A stretch of 64,000 nucleotides of DNA from Pyrus communis. Lineage: Eukaryota > Streptophyta > Magnoliopsida > Rosales > Rosaceae. This document shows, one piece after another, positions 11,638 to 25,000 of this stretch (positions are counted from its first letter, which is position 1; each line of letters starts with the position of its first letter). The stretch lies in assembly GCF_963583255.1 (NCBI RefSeq), contig NC_084807.1, positions 1,192,872 to 1,256,871 of the forward strand. The letters are read 5' to 3'. The translations under genes and the position numbers were made by a program. Below the pieces are notes generated by a model. It saw only the letters and a program-made list of their open reading frames with translations. It did no database searches and was not told where the DNA came from.

Positions 11638-13932
11638 CAATCTCCAACCGAGGGCCAGAGGGCTCGTTTTAGCCCTATCACAAAAAACCGTCTCCAACTG
11701 ATGATCAAATGGTCATAGGGCCAAACATAATTTATTATTTAAAAACTACAACTTAAATTCAAATCTAACGGCTAAGTGATGTCAACATGACGTCAGCTAG
11801 CCGTTGGATTTGAATTTTTCTTTTGCTATAAATAGGGTGGATATTGGGCTATAATTCACACAACTTTGAATTCAATCTATTTCAATTCAAGTTTGCAATG
11901 AATTCCAACTTTGGATCCTCTTCGGATTCCAGCTGGGGGTCCTCATCCAATTCCAAATTGGAAGGAAAATGGGCACAAATGAGACGAGAATATGAGGAGT
12001 CTGATGAAGAAGTACAAGTAAGACGCAACAAACAAAACAAAGCGGCAGTCATGGCTGCGGCCATGGTGTGTCAGCCAACTGAGGAACAACCTCAATGAGG
12101 TGACTCTATTGCTGATCGCTCTTACAAACTATGAAACAAAGTGATGTCACATGCCAATATGATGAACAACTACTTCAACCCCAACTCGGTGTACACAAAA
12201 GAGGATTTCAGATGTCGCTTCCGGATGAGGCGTCATGTTTTCGAGTGTTTACTTCGTGATGTCCAGCAGGTCAATCCATACTTTCGATAGAAGCGGGACA
12301 AAGCAGGCCGCCCTGGTTTCTCATCTCATCAGAAGGTTACTATTGCACTCCGAATGATGGTGTATGGCTCCCCAGCTGATTCGATGGATAAAACCCATGG
12401 TATGTCTGAATCTACATGCCTTGATACTCTTAAACAATTATGTGACACAATTGTTCAGGTTTACAAAGACAAGTACCTCTGCGAGCCAAATCAAGAAGAT
12501 CTGAATCGATTCCTTCGCAAAGCTGAATACCGTGGGTTTCCAGGCATGATAGGGTCATTAGACTGCATGCATTAGGATTGGAAGAAATGTCCCACCGGAT
12601 GGCAATGAGGTTTTAGCAGAAGGTCGAGAAAGCCAATTGTTGTGTTAGAGGCGGTGGCCTTATATGACACATGGATATGGCATGCTTTTTTTGGAGTCCC
12701 TGGATCCCAAAATGACATTACAGTTCTTGGGCGTTCACCCCTCTTCAATAACTTGACGGAAGATAAAACACCTTAACTTGACTACTACATCAACAATCGT
12801 CAATACAATATGGGGTATTACTTGGCAGATGACATCTACCCAAAGTGGGCAACACTTGTCCAAGCAATTCCAAGCCCTATGAATGACGCAAAAATTTTTT
12901 TACCTTACACCAAGAGGCATACCGGAAAGATGTTGAGAGAGCTTTCGGTATTCTACAAGCACGGTGGAAGATCATTAGTGAACGGGCAAGAAGGTGGAGT
13001 CGAGAAAATTTGGACTCCATCATGATGTCTTGCATCATATTACATAATATGATAGTGGAGGATGAACGAGATGGGTATATTGATGGAGATTCCGATTACG
13101 ACTAAGAAGATTCAAATAGGTCAATAAGGGCTCGTGCAAAAATATACGATGGCCCTAATTTGCCTTTCAATTCAAGAACTGGTAGTATCTCTATAAATGA
13201 GTACATGAGGCTATAGAATGATACGTTCTCATGCCACAAACAAGTACCTACAACAGGATCTTGTTGCACATCTTTGGGCCAAAGGAAGCGTGGAGTAGGC
13301 GTTTAAGTTTTATGTTGTTAAATGTTTTTTTTTATGTTGTATAATTTGTATGTTGGTTAATGTTATTTAATGTTGTTTCATGTTATTTTATTTAATTTAA
13401 TGTTGTATAACGGCTTAGGAAGTTATAGGAAAAAAATATAATTTAAAAAAAATATGAAACAAATTTTGTGAAATAGAAGTTATAGGATAAAAATAGAATT
13501 TAAAATAAAATAAAATAAATTTTGTGAAATAGAAGTTATAGGAAAAAAATAGAATTTAAAAAAAAATATGAAACAAATTTTGTAAAATAAAAGTTATAGG
13601 AAAAAAATATGAAAAATATAAGTTATAAGAAAAATTTTGTAAATAAAAAATAATAATAGAACTGTAAAAAAAAAATATATTCAAATGCAACGGCTAGCTG
13701 ATGTCAACTAGCCGTTACATTTGAATTTTTTCTTAAGCATTCTTGTCGGTTATAACTGACAGGAAAGCTGATTTTTCTGGCCAACCCTGGGTTGGCTGGT
13801 TGCAGCCAGCCCTCCAACCCTCTCCAATTCCATGGGGCCCTCTCAGATTCCACAGCCCTCTGGCCTCGCCCTTGGTTGGAGACGGTTTTCGGGTTATTTT
13901 CAGCCCTTTGGACCCTTCGGTTGGAGATGGGC
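11638..13932 (+). mobile_element. PIF/Harbinger DNA transposon, decayed
   Basis: The left end (ATCTCCAACCGAGGGCCAGA at 11640 onward, continuing to AACCGTCTCCAAC) matches the reverse complement of the right end (ATCTCCAACCGAAGGGTCCA to AACCGTCTCCAACC, about 13877-13929). This gives terminal inverted repeats of about 55 bp. Inside, subterminal palindromes built on AACGGCTA...TAGCCGTT occur at 11768-11810 and 13689-13717. The body carries a HARBI1-like transposase remnant. I could not define a clean 3-bp target duplication. Confidence 0.8.
11844..13310 (+). pseudogene. HARBI1-like (PIF/Harbinger) transposase remnant
   Basis: Successive frames on the plus strand match plant HARBI1/ALP1-type transposase: the N-terminal MNSNFGSSSDSSWGSSSNSK part, then FRMRRHVFECLLRDVQQVNP, VYGSPADSMDKTHGMSESTC, FPGMIGSLDCMH, DTWIWHAFFGVPGSQNDI, YYINNRQYNMGYYLADDIYP and IYDGPNLPFNSRTG. 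The frame is cut by stops (for example TAG at 12288-12290, TAG at 12573-12575, TAA at 12774-12776) and frameshifts around 12890-13020. The DDE metal-binding region is therefore split and the enzyme cannot be made. In this superfamily a separate Myb-like partner is also needed for movement; none is seen here. Confidence 0.82.
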
Positions 13933-13983
13933 GAAGTGCGTTTGAATGCACGAAGCAGAAAGGGGTGCGTACTGCTCCAGACA

Positions 13984-15393
13984 GGCATTTTTATTTTATT
14001 TTATTATTATTTGAATGAGCGGGAGAGTTTGAAACTATGACAATTTAAGAGATAAAGAGTTTCGAACACGGAACATGTATTGTAGAAACCTAATACTTTA
14101 TTCACTAGGATACTGACCACATACAACATTCGACGAATGTTAGAAGGTGTGATGGAAGAAAAGATTAACATTTTTCACTCTTATTTTCTTAAAATGATCG
14201 AGACATTCATTTCAAAAAAAAAAAAAAAAAAAAAACCTCTTCGATTTAGATACCATTTAGTTATTCTTATGAATCAAAGAATGGAAGAAAAGATTAACAT
14301 TTCTTTTTCACTCTTATTTTCTTAAAATGATCCAGACATTCATTTGAAGAAAAAAAAATCATTCAATTTATGTACCATTTAGTTATTCTTACGAATCAAA
14401 CAAATTACCTCTCTTAAAAAAGAGAAAACAACTTCGATAAGGCATGTTAATCATAAATTCCGATGATACCAAATATAGAGAAACTCATTGTTTTGATAAA
14501 TATGAATATCAAAATAGTTAGGTGGAGTTCTGAGGGGAAATGGGAAAGGGAAGGGTGAGGAAGAAGAACCACAATGGCGCTTGATTTCCATTATGACACT
14601 AGTCTTTTTTCATAGCTTAAAATAGTTGAATTAAACAAACTTTACCTAAATATGATTTATTTCAGAAGTAAGAAATTTGTAGATCACTATATTTGGATGA
14701 GGAAATTTTAGATTACTAAGAAATTTTAAAATGACGGAAATTAAAATGAAGGAATTTTATTTTTTAGAATTTGGAAATTTTCTTGTTTGGTTAACCTAAA
14801 AGAACAAGGGAATTTGAATACGGAATTTGTTATTTTTAAACTCTCACTTATAGAAATTTGGAAATGCACCTATTTATATGAAATTTAAACTTGGAAATTG
14901 GAAGTCCCAAATTCCAATTTTTTTTTCCACGCATAAATTCTAAATTTATATGTTCATGAATCCAAACAAGAGAATTGATGAATGTTAGTTTATAAATTCT
15001 TATTTTTTGTCAAAATTCCAAATTTATTTTTCTCATCAAAACATAGTGTAATGGTTAGTTTTCAATTCACGGAAAATTTTACCTTGTGTAACGATAGGTC
15101 ATCCCATTTCAAAATAATTTACCTATTTATTTTTCAAATCATGAGATTAACAATAAATAAAACACATGAAGAAACAAAAGTATTTTCATTTTTTGTTTTT
15201 TTCACTACTTAAATCACATTGGAACCAATTAAATTAAGATGCAAATGGCTTTTTTTTGTACGTAATTCAGTGAAATTCCTACAAGTGACTTGTTCAAAAA
15301 GGTCAACATGCAATAGGTTCTACGTTGTTTTCTATATTTTCTAATTCGTACACGCAGACTTAAATATTTGGCCTCTTTATATATGCATGTCTA
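13984..15393. other. AT-rich intergenic stretch, no gene
   Basis: No supported gene. It contains a direct duplication of about 125 bp (14152-14280 and 14281-14402, both starting ATGGAAGAAAAGATTAACAT) and AT-rich sequence with repeated GGAATTTG/AAATTTGG motifs (14640-14960) that looks like an eroded MITE. Confidence 0.6.
14152..14402. repeat. Direct tandem duplication, two ~125-bp units
   Basis: Unit 1 (14152-14280) and unit 2 (14281-14402) both run from ATGGAAGAAAAGATTAACAT through CACTCTTATTTTCTTAAAAT to CCATTTAGTTATTCTTA. They differ mainly in the length of an internal poly-A tract. No coding function is visible. Confidence 0.85.
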
Positions 15394-16054
15394 TCTATAT
15401 ATATTGTTATTAATAAAACCCTCCTTGTCAACTATTTGCCACTTTTTGTCCTATTTTACCCTCATTTTTTGATATACAATACTTACATAAGAAAGGCAAA
15501 ATAGTAATTTTGTATATTTTACCCTTTTTCCTATTTTACCCTCAGTTTTGATACACAATACTTACATAAGGAAGACAAAATAATAATTGTGTATCTTTTG
15601 ATAAAATGACAATCATATTTCTATTTTTTTTATTTTACCCTCATTTTTAATACACAATATGTAAGGATAATAAAACAGTAATTATGTAATATTAAGATAA
15701 AATATTAAAAACTAATCACACTTCTTTTTAAAATAGTAATTTTGTATTTTTTGCCATTTTTTCTTATTTTACCCTCACTTTTGATATACAATACTTACAT
15801 AAGGAAAGCAAAATAGTAATTGTGTATCTTTTGATAAAATGACAATCATATCTCTATTTTTTCTATTTTACCCTCATTTTTTATACACAATATTTACATA
15901 AGAATGACAAAATAGTAATTATGTAATATTAAGATAAAATATTAAAAACTAATCACACTTCTTTTTAAAAATTTAAAAACTAATCACACTTCTTAATAAA
16001 AAAAATAAAATAAAATGAAATTATTTACACACAAAGTGTGTGCTCATTGGCTAG
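15394..16054 (+). mobile_element. Non-autonomous Helitron
   Basis: The element starts TCTATATATATTG directly after an A and ends ...ATTGGCTAG directly before a T, the A|TC...CTRR|T arrangement of Helitrons. Nine bases upstream of the CTAG end lies a perfect 6-bp stem hairpin (ACACAC-AAA-GTGTGT, 16027-16041), the expected 3' termination hairpin. The 661-bp interior has no Rep/helicase coding and is made of diverged internal repeats (TTTTACCCTCA, ACAATACTTACATAAG, AAAATAGTAATT) in at least four rounds. It would need a helper element in trans. Confidence 0.8.
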
Positions 16055-18960
16055 TATGTAAAATACAAACAATAGCCCTTCTTTCAAGCAATTGAAAAAA
16101 GGGGCTTTTAGATCCAGGTCCAAAAATGTAGAGTGTTTTTAGGAGTGAGTCCAGTTATCTAATTATATGTTTTTATTTCTTTTATACTCATTTTACATTT
16201 TCTAAAAATATTAAAAATCAATTAAAATCTTCTAATATTATGCATTTTCCAACTCCAAAAGAATATATTTAATATCTTATAACAAAAAAACTAATATACT
16301 AACATAAATTTATCTGCAAAACATTCTACCCTAACTCAAGTAACAAATATATGAATGTATATAATACCTATACGTGAGATATGAAACCTAATTAAAAGGT
16401 AAAAAAACATAACATACCTACAAGCAAGACACATTAATCTGTGACAGGTTGATTATAAAAAAAGAATCTGTCATATAGGTAGATAAATATAATTAACCTG
16501 TGATATAGGTTGATTATTAAAATTAAAAATAAAATCTATAAATGGGGTTTAAAGTAGGAGGAAGAACGAGAAATAACAAAAAGATAAATAAAAAGAAATA
16601 AGGAAAGAGATAATTGGGAAAAAATTTGATTTTTATAATAAATCTTATCATTGAACAAATAACTATTGATAATTAGATAATTAAATATAACAAATTGGAC
16701 TTATTTTAATAAATTGGACTATTCATACTATTGGTTCAAAAAATTGGACTTATATCAAGTTTCCCCTTGAAATTATGGAATTGCTTCATTGATTTGAGCC
16801 TTGGAGATGGAGTCTTTGAATTCGTGGAAAATCGATTGAATAAATTGCATGACTATAAAATCTTTTCAAATTTTCATTTCATCGATTATTAGAAAATTTA
16901 TTTGCAGTTAAGGTGAGTTGGCCAAATGAATAGATTTTTCAGTGTGTTCAAAGTACAAGTATATACGTCATCTATCATTATACAATTGGAGAAACACTTA
17001 AAAAAAAATTTCCTCAATTTGTATAATGACATGTAACGTATTGTTCTGTATTCTAGGCACATTGAAAAATCTCTCAACCAAAGGTAATGTATCTGCTCCT
17101 AAAATAAAATTTGAATCCTCATCCGTGTACATTAGCATAAATTTAAAACATTTTGTTTAGCCGGAGGAAAGTCAACATGCAAATAGTTTCTAACAGTTGA
17201 AGCCGAGTAATATATGAAATCCTGAAAAAAATTAAAAAAAATAACAAAAAAAAAGGGCTCAAGATTCTTTTTAAACAATAAAATTGTTTGGTTGATTGGA
17301 TTAAAGCTCTGTCCATCTACGAGAAACAAAGAAAGAAAAGCCGAATAAGTGCCGGACACACATCCCATACAATTCATCGAAACCAAACTGTTTGATCCCT
17401 CTTCTTCTTCCCTTTTGGCCATATTCCACCATGAACAATATTTGACCGCTGAAAATTCAGCAGCCATTCTTATTTTTTTATCCAATTAGATTTAGACATG
17501 TCTTCAAACAATTGAAATTGTAAACACAAATTGAACATGTGTTCAAATCTGATTGGGTTAAAGCATGAGTAGTTGCTGAATTTTCAGCAGCCAAGTATTG
17601 TACTTCCACGATTGTGATTCCTACGTCATTATCGTCATACCTCCGAAGGAAGATGCATGTTCATGTACGTGCTATTAAATATTAATTGTATGCATTATTA
17701 ATTTGAGATATTGTCATTTGATGTTAGCAAGTTTTCGGAATCATGAAACAAAATTACTTACAAAAGGATACATCACTATGGTGATATCTCTAAATAATAA
17801 TGCTGAGCCACATGTATGTTATTAGTTTGAAATATTATCACCTAATGTTGGTAAATCCTAGGAAACCAGACATCAATTTGTGCAAACACAATCCATTATC
17901 GAAAACTCAATCTCTAAAATGCTTATGTAGCCTCGGTTGTATACACATTCGAAATGCATTCACCTTTATTACGGATGTATACAACTTTTTCTCTTTATCA
18001 CTCATCAAATCACACAATAAGCGATATAGAGATATGACGTGATGAGCATACCACCCGCTTAGAAGGCAGATTCTCTCCCCGATTGGAGTACTATCGAGTG
18101 GGAAGATCAAGCAAGAGTAGGGTAGGCTTATAAAAACAATAATATGGCCATCAACAATTTTGAGAAAATGACTGCTTTAGCTTACTTGTTGACTCAAGCA
18201 ACAAAAGAGAAAAGCAAAAGCGTAAACCACAACTTTTTTTCTAGTCAAATTTGCTTTACTTTCTTCACAAGACTCTAAGGTTTCGTATTCAACTTAAATC
18301 CAATTTTTTAAACTTAAAATCACTTTTTAAATTATAAGCCTTAAAATTTTATTTAATATGACTATTTTTTAAAATTAAACTCAAGACTAATTTAAAAAAT
18401 ATATATTCTATTTCTTAAAACACCAAAAGTGAATTTAAAAAAATTTTAAACTTAAAATTCACTTTTTTTTTTCTCTCTCCTCTCGTCACACTCCGATTCT
18501 CTCTCTCCCCTTTTCTTCTCGGACGCTACTTCACTACTGAAATGTTCCGCAGCCAAGTCTTATTCTTTCTTCTCTCTCATCCTTCCCGTTTTTTCTTCTT
18601 TCTCTCTCCTCCAATCTAATACCTTCTTTTTCTTTCTCTCTCCCTGTCTATCACTTTCGATCCTCTCCGATCCTCTCCGATCCTCTATCACCTCTGATCC
18701 TCTCTCTTCTTTCTCTCTCCTCCAATCTTTTTTTACAAACAAGTTTTTAAGTTCTAAAGAAAATAGTTTTTAAGAAATGTTTTGAAAAATGATGAAATTT
18801 TTTCAGTAGGATACCCAACAAACCGTAAGATTCTCCAAATCGTCTCTATCAAGTTTTTGGAAAATGAGTTATATTTCACAGATCAAACTTAAAACTAAAA
18901 TCGTCAATTTCGGCTTATCAGCACGATAATAATATCCTCAAATCTCAGTTACAAGTTTAA
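16055..18960. other. AT-rich intergenic stretch, no gene
   Basis: No gene supported. The inverted motif GCTGAAAATTCAGC and its partner (17450-17466, 17574-17592) forms a loose palindrome. 18470-18730 is a long pyrimidine-rich (TCTCTCC) tract. The block from about 18270 to 18836 has AGACTCTAAGGTTTCGTATTC at one end and AGAATCTTACGGTTTGTTGG (reverse complement) at the other, so it may be an old hAT-like MITE; this is weak. Confidence 0.4.
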
Positions 18961-19035
18961 TCCCAAAGACGCAACTCAGAATGTGGATAGGGGGAATGAG
19001 CTAGAATTCCCATGGCAAAGACAATAACTGCTACT

Positions 19036-22000
19036 CTAATCCTCATCAATGTCATCAACTGCATCAAAGTCGGAATCTTCGCTGGCCGGCTCACTCTCGG
19101 AGTCACTCGACACGTACCTAGTCTGCCTGCGATTCGCCCTCTGAGGTCTTGCTCTTGCTGCAACTGGAGCTTCACTTCTTTCTTCAATGGAAGGACTGTC
19201 CACCTTGTCATCACTTTCAGTCATCTCGTCTGCCAAACCAACTCTGCCAATCACAGAACCGCTTTTCGTGTTGAATGGTGATGCCCTCATCTTCCTCACT
19301 TTCGGCTCTGGTGAAGCCCTGGAACTCTCAGCAGGCTTCAACATTTCAGTTAAAAGCTTCTGGCCTGATGAAGTTTGAGGCTGCTTCTTGTTAGCTGCTG
19401 CGCCTCTCTTCTTTGCCGCCACAGGGGGTTTTGATGCTGCCACCTTTGGCTTTCCAGCCGCTTTTTTCCTACCCCCCTTTGGCGCAGCTGCTATTTCTTC
19501 TTCAAAATCATCGTCGCTGTCCATTTGCATGGCCACCTTTTTGTTAGCTCGTTTCTTCTGGACTGGTTCTTGTGGCACTTCAGTATCGTTGCCTGTCACA
19601 GTAAACTAAGTTAATCCACAACTTGCTGAGGAAACAAATAGTTATGCTGATTTCCTCATAAGCTAAAAATCGAAAAGGATTTAGGCTGATTTCTCTGGAT
19701 AAGTAGTGAAATGTTATCACTACCTGCTGAATTTTCAGGAGACGAATCAAGGTTATAGGCAGCAAGTCTTTCTTTCAGTTCAAGCACTTCGTCGTCATCG
19801 TCATCACTCAAAACTACAGAGGATCTCACTTGCTGCATAACAAACATAAAACAATAAGTTCTGGCTTCTTGTGTACAGCAGTTTTGTTCCATTAAGAACG
19901 TTAAACAAAAAATTAAAAATATAAAACAGCAGCTCAGACCTTGTTGGCAGCAGGAGCTTTCTTTGGACCTGCTCCTCCTCTCTTTTTCACTACCTCGGGA
20001 TCTTTCTCTGACAAAGCAAGCAGATGATATTATGACTAATGTAATCCGAAAATCCAGTGATGAAATAATATCTGTGGGCTATTTTAAAAGAAAGCTTTTA
20101 ACTAATCGAGTGTTACCTATTTCCATCACAGAACTGGAAGCCTCTGCATTGTTGGCCTTCTTAGTAATTTTCCGTGGTTTAGGTGCTTGTTTAGCCTTAG
20201 AAGCAGGTACATTTTTCACTTGGGTTCTTGCTTTCTTTTTTGCCTCCTCTGCCAAAGCCTCACTTTTCTCCAGCTCCTGATATGAATGACAATATGTCAG
20301 ACAAAGGACAAAAGAAAATTGAAGAAAAAAATTGTGAAATAGAATCAAATTTTAGCACATACATCAAGTTCCATTTCAAGAGCATCAAGATCCTTCAACC
20401 ACAGTGACCTTGGTGTTGATTTTTTCAACTCATCAACCTCTGCATTGGCCTTATCCCTATCAGCCAATAGGGCCTGAACCCTCTCGATGGTCAAGGTCCC
20501 AATTGCCATGGATATTAGATACTCATAATCACTAATTCGTGCTCCCTTTTCAATGGCAGCCTCAGAGTTCTCTTCTACATCTTCTGTATTTTCAGTTGCC
20601 CCTGCAACTTCTGGTTCTAGGGCTTTGGTTTTCTTCGGAAAAGGAGTGAAACCTTTCTCTTGGAGCTCAAGGAATAGATCCGCTCTCTTTCTATTGCTCA
20701 CAATGATCTCTCCATTTACAACACCAAGGATAAACCTAACCTTGTTCTCCAATTTTAACAGTTCCAACTCAAGGTTCTCCAATAGCACTTTCTGCATGCA
20801 TAATAGAAAACCAGTTAACAGTCGTAACTCAGGCCAACAATATAAACACCTGTATACTGATGGGCACAAATGAAGTCACCTTTCTTTCCTCATAGAATTC
20901 AAGTCTCAGGTGAAAAAAGTCCTCAAGAACTGCAGAAAGAAAAAACAACAAACAGAAAGTCTGGTTATATAAATTGTACAAGCAGGAGTAGAAAGAAAAA
21001 AAGAACGTGCTGAAAAACTCATACTTTGTTCTGGAGTGTCATATTTCTTTATCACGCCTTTTCGATCAAACAGGTGCATATTACTCGTGCTTATGCTGGT
21101 GGTCAGCTTAAATTTCTTCAGCAAACCCTCTTGCTTGGCTGCCATCAGTTTCTCCTCACGTAAGTGGACTATGATGTCTACAGTACTGTGATCACTGTGC
21201 TGTGTGAAACCCTGGAGCATGCATAATTTCAATTAGGAACTGAATCATCTGGAACACATTTTAATCAAATATTGCAACTGTCAAGAAATTTAGGCGACTT
21301 TACCTCAATGAACGGATCCTTGGCTTTATCATTTCCTTCCGAGATGGACTCAAGGAATTCCTTATAATCTTGAGTCCACCTACGGATTGGCAACTCTGAA
21401 ATCCTGAGTGACGTCTCACTGACTTCCTCTATGATCCCACAAGCAGTGTAGCTCACACCAGAATCCCTAACAGTTTTCTCAATGGTTCCAGTAAATCCTC
21501 TGTACCAGGGATCCATTGGCACCATTGCATCACCATCAAGCAAACGCCTCACATTTGCAACAATGTCTCTCGGGTTATAATTAGGAATGTATGAGCTCCA
21601 CCCTGTCCCAATTCCTTCACTACCATTAACAAGCACTGTTGGAATAATCGGCACATACCTATACACAACACAAACCATTGTTAAACTAAGTACATTCATT
21701 CTCCATTTGTTATTCTAAAAGCAATGTTCTCATTCTACAGGGAAAAGTTAAAAATACCAAGTGGGTTCAATAGATTGCCCATCTTCATTCAAGTAGTCAA
21801 GAAGTCTGTCATCATCCTTTGAGAAAAGGAACCTTGTAATATGAGAAAGGCGAGTATATATATAACGAGCGCTTGCATGATCTTTGCCTCCCTAAAGTAG
21901 CAAAATACAGGTGTAAAGATATCGGAATAAAACATGAGGAGCTTAAATTTTATTAAATATTTGGCATGCATGGTTAATCTCACCAAGTTACGGGTTCCAA

Positions 22001-25000
22001 ATTGACCATTTGGTTGAAGAAGATTGATATTATTGCTCCCCACAAAATCCTGTGCCATCCCAATAATAGTACTTGCAAGACTCTGCTCACCATGGTGGTA
22101 GGCAGAATGCTCAGACACATAACCAGAAAACTGGGCAACTTTTGCTTCCTTGACAAAGTTCCTCTTAAAAGAGCTAAAGAGAATCTTCCTTTGACCTGGC
22201 TTCAAGCCATCAACCATTGACGGAATAGACCTTTGCAGGTCTGCCATGGAAAACTGTATAAGTTCCTTGTGAACAAAGTCACTGTACTTAATAAGCTTCT
22301 CCTTCTGATCAAGATGTACTCCAGGCTGCAAATACAGAAAGTTCAACTGTCTCAATTAAAATTGATATAGAATAATCATTTCCCAAATACAAAAGAAAAT
22401 TGTCATAACTTCCCACCTCAAACTGCCGAAGCCAATTCTTCCTCTCTTCTATTTTCTTTTTACTGAAAGCAAGCTCAATTGCCTCCCCATCATGCTCATC
22501 TATCCAAATAAAATCTTTCTTGTGCTGAGCAAGATTTTGAAAATAGTCCCTTCCTTCCTTAGACGTGCTTGTTCCCAACCCCTAAATGGACATAAGTGTA
22601 AGTAGAAGAATACGAATAAACTTCAGAAACATTGTACGATTTCTAGTATACCTCTACTTACATAAAGTGATCACAAACCTTATAATATTTTATGGACCAG
22701 CCACTTGCATTGCCCCTCAAATTTTCCTTCCATGCCTCATACTCAGGCATGGAGTAAAATGCAAGGGTATTCCCCCTTTTGTGCGTTGCCTGTACAGAAA
22801 TAACACAACTTATAGTAGTCTTTCAAAAACAATCCATCACTTATGCTGAAGTTCTTAAGCAAACTAGCAAAGTCAAGTAAACCAACCTTGACAATCGGAG
22901 TTATGAACTCAACCAAAAAAGATGGAATTTTAAGCAGCGATGGCCAGAAGGAATGAATGAAATTGATAAGGAGACCCTTGATGTGGGAACCATCATGGTC
23001 CTATATAAACATAGAAATTAAGCTTCCATTAGTGATCAGAAAGAAAAAGATAGAAGATTGCACATAGAAATCCAAACAAGAATAAAACCAAAAGAAAAGA
23101 AGTTAAAGGCATTCAACCTGATCAGTCATAATCATCAGACTACCATATCTTAAAGACTTAAGACTGGTATACTCTTTATCTTGTTGCAGTCCAAGAATCC
23201 TCTTGATATTCTTAATTTCCTCATTATCCCTGACCTGAGTGGCACTAGCTTCTCTTACATTGAGCAGTTTACCTCTCAATGGAAAAACACCATAATGATC
23301 TCTACCCACAACAGCAAGCCCCGCCATCTGTTTACGATAGGTTCTGTTAATCTATTGCAGAAAGGAAGCCAAACAAATCAAGTAATTGTACCAATATTGT
23401 AAAACTTAAAAACTTACTGCAAGAGCCTTAGCCGAGTCTCCTTCTGTCAATATCAAAGTACACTTCTCAGAATTCTTCCCTCCAGCATAGTTAGCATCCT
23501 CAAGCTTGTTGATATTATGAACCCTCTCTGTTTTAGTTCCATCAGTTTTCTTCAGGTCTTTGTTCTGTTTAAAAGTTGCCCAAGAGAGAAGACTATCCAC
23601 AATTCCAGACTTTGCAACTGCAAATTAATCAGCATACGAAAATCAAGATTAATTGTCTGAGTCTAGTATAGTTGAACAATTTGAAATACGGTTGCATTTG
23701 CATACCCTTATTTAAGAACGCTGGTGTAAGTTCACATTTAGATCCGAAACTATTTGGGCGTATCGTGAGAGTTTCCTTTGTTTGGGAATCAAATGCAGGG
23801 TTGTCAATAAGAGCATTGACAAAGACCCACAGATAATTCTTCACATTATGGGCTTTGAGGTTAGCATTCTTGTTCTTCTTATTTACAATATTCATCACAT
23901 GGTTCGTGATCTGATCTGTTACGTAATTCACATGAGTTCCACCCTTGATTGTTGCAATTCCATTCACAAAACTGACCTGGTAAAAATAGAATTGAAAACT
24001 TGAGATTGACAATTCTAAAGTGTACAGAACATGGTAACTTCACTGATTCAAATAGTTTTGTTCAAACCTGTTGAAACTGCCCGTCGCTGAGACTCACGCA
24101 AATCTCCCACCTATCATTGACTTTCTCCGTCAACCTGTCAAATGAATAGACACAGTTAGCAAATCCCCAACACAAATAGAAAAAAAAAAAAAAGGAAGAA
24201 CAAATCGGGACAAGAAGTGCAATTCATTACAAAAACCTTAGAAGGGGAGCATCTCTTGATTTTCCGGCAGATTGTAAGTAGAGGTCAACATAATCAAGAA
24301 ATGACTTTACAGGGACCCTCGTTCCATTCAGATCAACCTTCACCGTCTTTCCGAGGCATCCGGCCAAGTCAATTACTCTTTTTTGCATCAACGCCACCAC
24401 ATCATCTTCCAGATGGGTCATATTAAACTTGGACAGGTCGGGCTTATATGTAACCCTGGTCCAATTCGCACTCTCTTTGCACTTTGTGATTACTGGCGCA
24501 GTTTTGTTCCCCATGTTGCTGGTGAACACCTGAAATCAGCAAGATCAGATTATTCAACTGATATAATGAATGAACACAATATCACTGCCAAATGCCTGCT
24601 GCAATGTTTGGTCAGGCAGAATTCGGAATCCATTTCAAACCCAGCGAAAAATGAATCATAACATTTTAGCATTTTGTTTTCCTTACCAACTAAAAGGATC
24701 TTATGGGAAACAAGGACATTATTTTTCATCGGAGAATCAAAGATAAGAATAAGACGAGAGAAAATCGGTTAAGGTGGTTTCAACAGGTGAACCAAACACT
24801 CATAGTTGCTCCGGTTAGAAGATGTGATTATGAGACAGAGACTAAGGGGAAAACGGGTAGAAGAAGACCTAAGAAGACTTGGAAAGTGACTATAAGAAAA
24901 TACATAGAGCATGTGGAACTAACGGAAGAATTGGCGCAAAATCGAGTGTAATAACGTTGTCGGTGGGATAAGGGTTTCTATTTGTTGTTGTTGGAGTACA

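Noticed and set aside
13704..14018. Short frames on both strands around 13.7-14.0 kb
   Set aside because: They lie in the right terminal inverted repeat of the Harbinger element.
17132..17485. 117-codon minus-strand frame
   Set aside because: AT-rich sequence with low-complexity Phe runs and no splice or family support.
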